From contig CANGUQ010000203.1 in NCBI GenBank assembly GCA_947456915.1, positions 1-6,846 on the forward strand: a DNA stretch of 6,846 nucleotides. Direction: 5' to 3'. Numbering within the stretch: the stretch's first letter is position 1; every line of letters starts with the position of its first letter. The notes below the pieces were generated by a model. The model had not been told where the DNA came from, ran no database searches, and saw only the letters and a program-made list of their open reading frames with translations. This document shows, piece after piece, positions 5,496 through 6,846 of the stretch. The translations under genes were made by a program, and so were the position numbers. The DNA is from Betaproteobacteria bacterium. GTDB taxonomy: Bacteria; Pseudomonadota; Gammaproteobacteria; Burkholderiales; CAIKXV01.

Positions 5496-5648
5496 TTTCG
5501 CCCGTCACGAAACGAGCCATCAGTTAACCCGAAAGGGTACCATAGCGAAGTTGACGGGACCAGCGCGCGGATCGGCTTCCGGCGTCCGGGAGGCGTTCAC
5601 GGGCGGTGCGCGTCTCATCGCCGGGATGATGCGAAACGATTCCACGCA

Positions 5649-5677
5649 ATTTTATGTCGCCACGCCGACATCGTCCC
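5649..5677 (-). promoter_or_regulatory. Possible rpsB promoter
   Basis: On the minus strand TAAAAT (5654-5649, five of six matches to a sigma-70 -10) stands 17 nt after GGGACG (5677-5672, three of six matches to a -35). It lies in the least GC-rich part of the region. If it is used, the rpsB leader would be about 430 nt long. The -35 match is weak, and other promoters are possible. Confidence 0.3.
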
Positions 5678-5824
5678 GGACCTCCCGACTGCTCCGGTCT
5701 GCCGTCCGTCCCGAAAACATCACAGTTTCCGCAATTGCCGTGACTGCTGCAACCGGCAGACCCGCCTGGCTGGATCGAACCGCTGCGCCACCGCGGGCCC
5801 GACCGACCTCTCCCTGACGCCCAC

Positions 5825-5846
5825 GCGCCTCGCTCGCGCGAGGCGC
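5825..5846 (+). promoter_or_regulatory. Hairpin upstream of map
   Basis: GCGCCTCG (5825-5832) and CGAGGCGC (5839-5846) form a perfect 8-bp stem with a 6-nt loop, 65 nt before the map start. There is no T-run on either strand. It may lie in the map 5' leader or be a stop for antisense transcripts; its role is unknown. Confidence 0.4.
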
Positions 5847-5911
5847 CGCCCGAGCCGAAACGACGCTCCCCGACCCTCCCCCGCAACGTTCCCCGATCCG
5901 CAAGCCAGGCC

Positions 5912-6724
5912 ATGCTCCAGCCACCGCCCCGCAAGCCCTCCGTCGCGTTGAAGACTGCCGATGAGATCGCCGCAATGCGCACCGCCGGGCGCCTCGCCTC
6001 GGAAGTGCTCGACTTCATCACCCCCCACGTGCAGGCCGGCGTCACCACCGACGAACTCGACCGCCTGTGCCACGACTACATCGTCAACGTGCAGCAGGCG
6101 GTGCCGGCGCCGCTCAACTACGCGCCGCCGGGCTACTCGCCGTATCCGAAGTCGATCTGCACCTCGGTCAATCACGTGGTGTGCCACGGCGTACCCGGGG
6201 ACAGGAAGCTGCGCGGCGGCGACATCGTCAACATCGACGTGACGGTGATCAAGGACGGTTTCCACGGCGATACCAGCCGCATGTTCTATGTCGGCGAACC
6301 GTCGATCCAGGCGCGGCGCCTGTGCGAGCTCACCCACGCCTGCATGTGGGCCGGCATACGGCAGGTACGCGCCGGCGCGACACTTGGCGACATCGGGCAC
6401 GCGATCCAGTCGCTCGCAGAGGGCCATGGCTTCAGCGTCGTGCGCGAGTTCTGCGGGCACGGAATCGGAAGACGCTTCCACGAGGAGCCGCAGGTGCTGC
6501 ACTACGGCCGCCCGGGCACCGGCCTGCGGCTGGAGGCGGGCATGATCTTCACCATCGAACCGATGATCAACGCCGGCAAGCCGTCCATCCGCCAGCTCGC
6601 GGACGGCTGGACGATCGTGACCAAGGACCACAGCCTGTCCGCGCAGTGGGAACACACCGTGCTGGTGACCGAGACCGGCTTCGAGGTGATGACCGTATCG
6701 GCGGGCTCGCCTTCCCTTGCCTGA
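5912..6724 (+). CDS. map: Methionine aminopeptidase, type I
   Basis: Map removes the initiator methionine from new proteins when the second residue is small. The 270-aa protein has the pita-bread fold with all five metal ligands visible: Asp109 (VNIDVT), Asp120 (HGDTSR), His183 (CGHGIG), Glu216 (FTIEPM) and Glu247 (QWEHTV). The substrate-contact His92 is in VVCHGVPG. It has no N-terminal zinc-finger domain and is type I. The segment NYAPPGYSPYPKS (69-81) is longer than in E. coli and resembles betaproteobacterial forms. The loop before NID is one residue shorter. The core begins at about residue 10 (SVALKT), after a short Pro-rich start. The ATG at 5912 has only a weak ribosome site (AGG too close), so the exact start is less sure. 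Divergence from rpsB is the common arrangement in proteobacteria. Confidence 0.97.
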   Translation: MLQPPPRKPSVALKTADEIAAMRTAGRLASEVLDFITPHVQAGVTTDELDRLCHDYIVNVQQAVPAPLNYAPPGYSPYPKSICTSVNHVVCHGVPGDRKLRGGDIVNIDVTVIKDGFHGDTSRMFYVGEPSIQARRLCELTHACMWAGIRQVRAGATLGDIGHAIQSLAEGHGFSVVREFCGHGIGRRFHEEPQVLHYGRPGTGLRLEAGMIFTIEPMINAGKPSIRQLADGWTIVTKDHSLSAQWEHTVLVTETGFEVMTVSAGSPSLA

Positions 6725-6846
6725 ACCACGGCGTCACGAGCCGCCTGCCGCGCGGGACCTCGCGGCAGCTGCCGAGTCTGCCGGCGCAGCGTCCGCGCTC
6801 GCCGGGGACGGCGGGCTCGCACCGCCCGGCGACGAGCCGCGCGCTA
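6725..6846. other. Region after map, no gene assigned
   Basis: In many proteobacteria glnD follows map, so its start could lie here or just past the window edge. I cannot confirm it. There is no ATG in a frame that stays open. The only candidate is a TTG at 6717 overlapping the map end, which gives 43 Ala/Gly-rich codons that do not resemble the GlnD N-terminus I know. A perfect 8-bp hairpin, CTGCCGCG/CGCGGCAG (6745-6752 with 6761-6768, loop 8 nt), lies 20 nt after the map stop with no T-run. Confidence 0.4.

Larger units (their letters stand above)
5209..5911. other. Divergent rpsB / map intergenic region
   Basis: This 703-bp region has no gene I can support. The part nearest rpsB (5209-5513) is GC-rich and packed with perfect stems in the rpsB sense and is best read as a long leader. 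The middle (about 5615-5745) is less GC-rich and is the likely promoter zone. The part nearest map (5746-5911) is GC-rich with one 8-bp hairpin. The open frames crossing the region have no family resemblance and overlap the stems. In E. coli the map-rpsB interval also contains the rpsB leader RNA (tff/t44), so the location is precedented. Confidence 0.7.

Noticed and set aside
5530..5545. TATGGT (minus strand) as an rpsB -10
   Set aside because: No acceptable -35 lies 16-18 nt upstream. The TAAAAT further up is better placed.
5551..5580. TTGACG on the plus strand as a map promoter -35
   Set aside because: The hexamer is good, but no -10-like sequence lies 15-19 nt downstream, and map starts about 355 nt away.
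5485..5817. 110-codon plus-strand frame in the rpsB-map region
   Set aside because: It needs a GTG start inside the 19-nt repeat, has no ribosome site, and has no family resemblance. I treat it as chance.
5337..5951. 204-codon plus-strand frame between rpsB and map
   Set aside because: It overlaps the map start and the leader stems, is full of Arg, Pro and Thr, and has no recognisable domain.
6699..6820. 12-nt direct repeat CGGCGGGCTCGC at 6699-6710 and 6809-6820
   Set aside because: It is short and GC-rich, and one copy is inside map coding sequence. Chance is an adequate explanation.
1..6846. An undescribed defence, mobile or CRISPR system
   Set aside because: All protein-coding space is filled by conserved housekeeping genes. 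There are no spaced repeat arrays, transposase or integrase fragments, or compositional breaks.

Overview
The window carries a highly conserved housekeeping gene cluster from a GC-rich bacterium, most likely a betaproteobacterium (Burkholderiales or Rhodocyclales). The evidence is the gene order map / rpsB-tsf-pyrH-frr-uppS-cdsA-dxr, the very high G+C at third codon positions, and protein wording typical of that class. Examples are Map with an NYAPPGYSPYPK segment, and the RRF and EF-Ts N-termini. The class is inferred from remembered family sequences, not from a search.

Layout. Seven genes run right to left on the minus strand: rpsB (4459-5208), tsf (3388-4269), pyrH (2598-3380), frr (2023-2580), uppS (1207-2019), cdsA (340-1125) and the 5' part of dxr (1-329, cut by the window edge). 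map (5912-6724) is divergent on the plus strand. Between rpsB and map lies a 703-bp non-coding region holding a long, strongly foldable rpsB leader and whatever promoters drive the two directions. The last 122 bp after map hold a hairpin but no gene I can assign.

How it works together. rpsB, tsf and frr serve translation (ribosomal protein S2, elongation factor Ts, ribosome recycling). map removes the initiator methionine from new proteins. pyrH makes UDP for nucleic acids and sugar nucleotides. uppS makes the C55 lipid carrier for cell wall synthesis, cdsA makes CDP-diacylglycerol for phospholipids, and dxr commits carbon to the MEP isoprenoid pathway, which supplies the precursors UppS uses. 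The cluster thus couples protein synthesis to envelope growth.

Most junctions are 3 to 17 nt. Two are much longer: rpsB-tsf (189 nt) and uppS-cdsA (81 nt). Both contain strong perfect hairpins without a U-tract. A 19-nt sequence from the left arm of the main rpsB-tsf hairpin is repeated exactly in the rpsB leader, where it again forms the arm of a stem. These RNA-level features are the most unusual part of the window. I see no mobile element, CRISPR array, tRNA, rRNA or new protein system.
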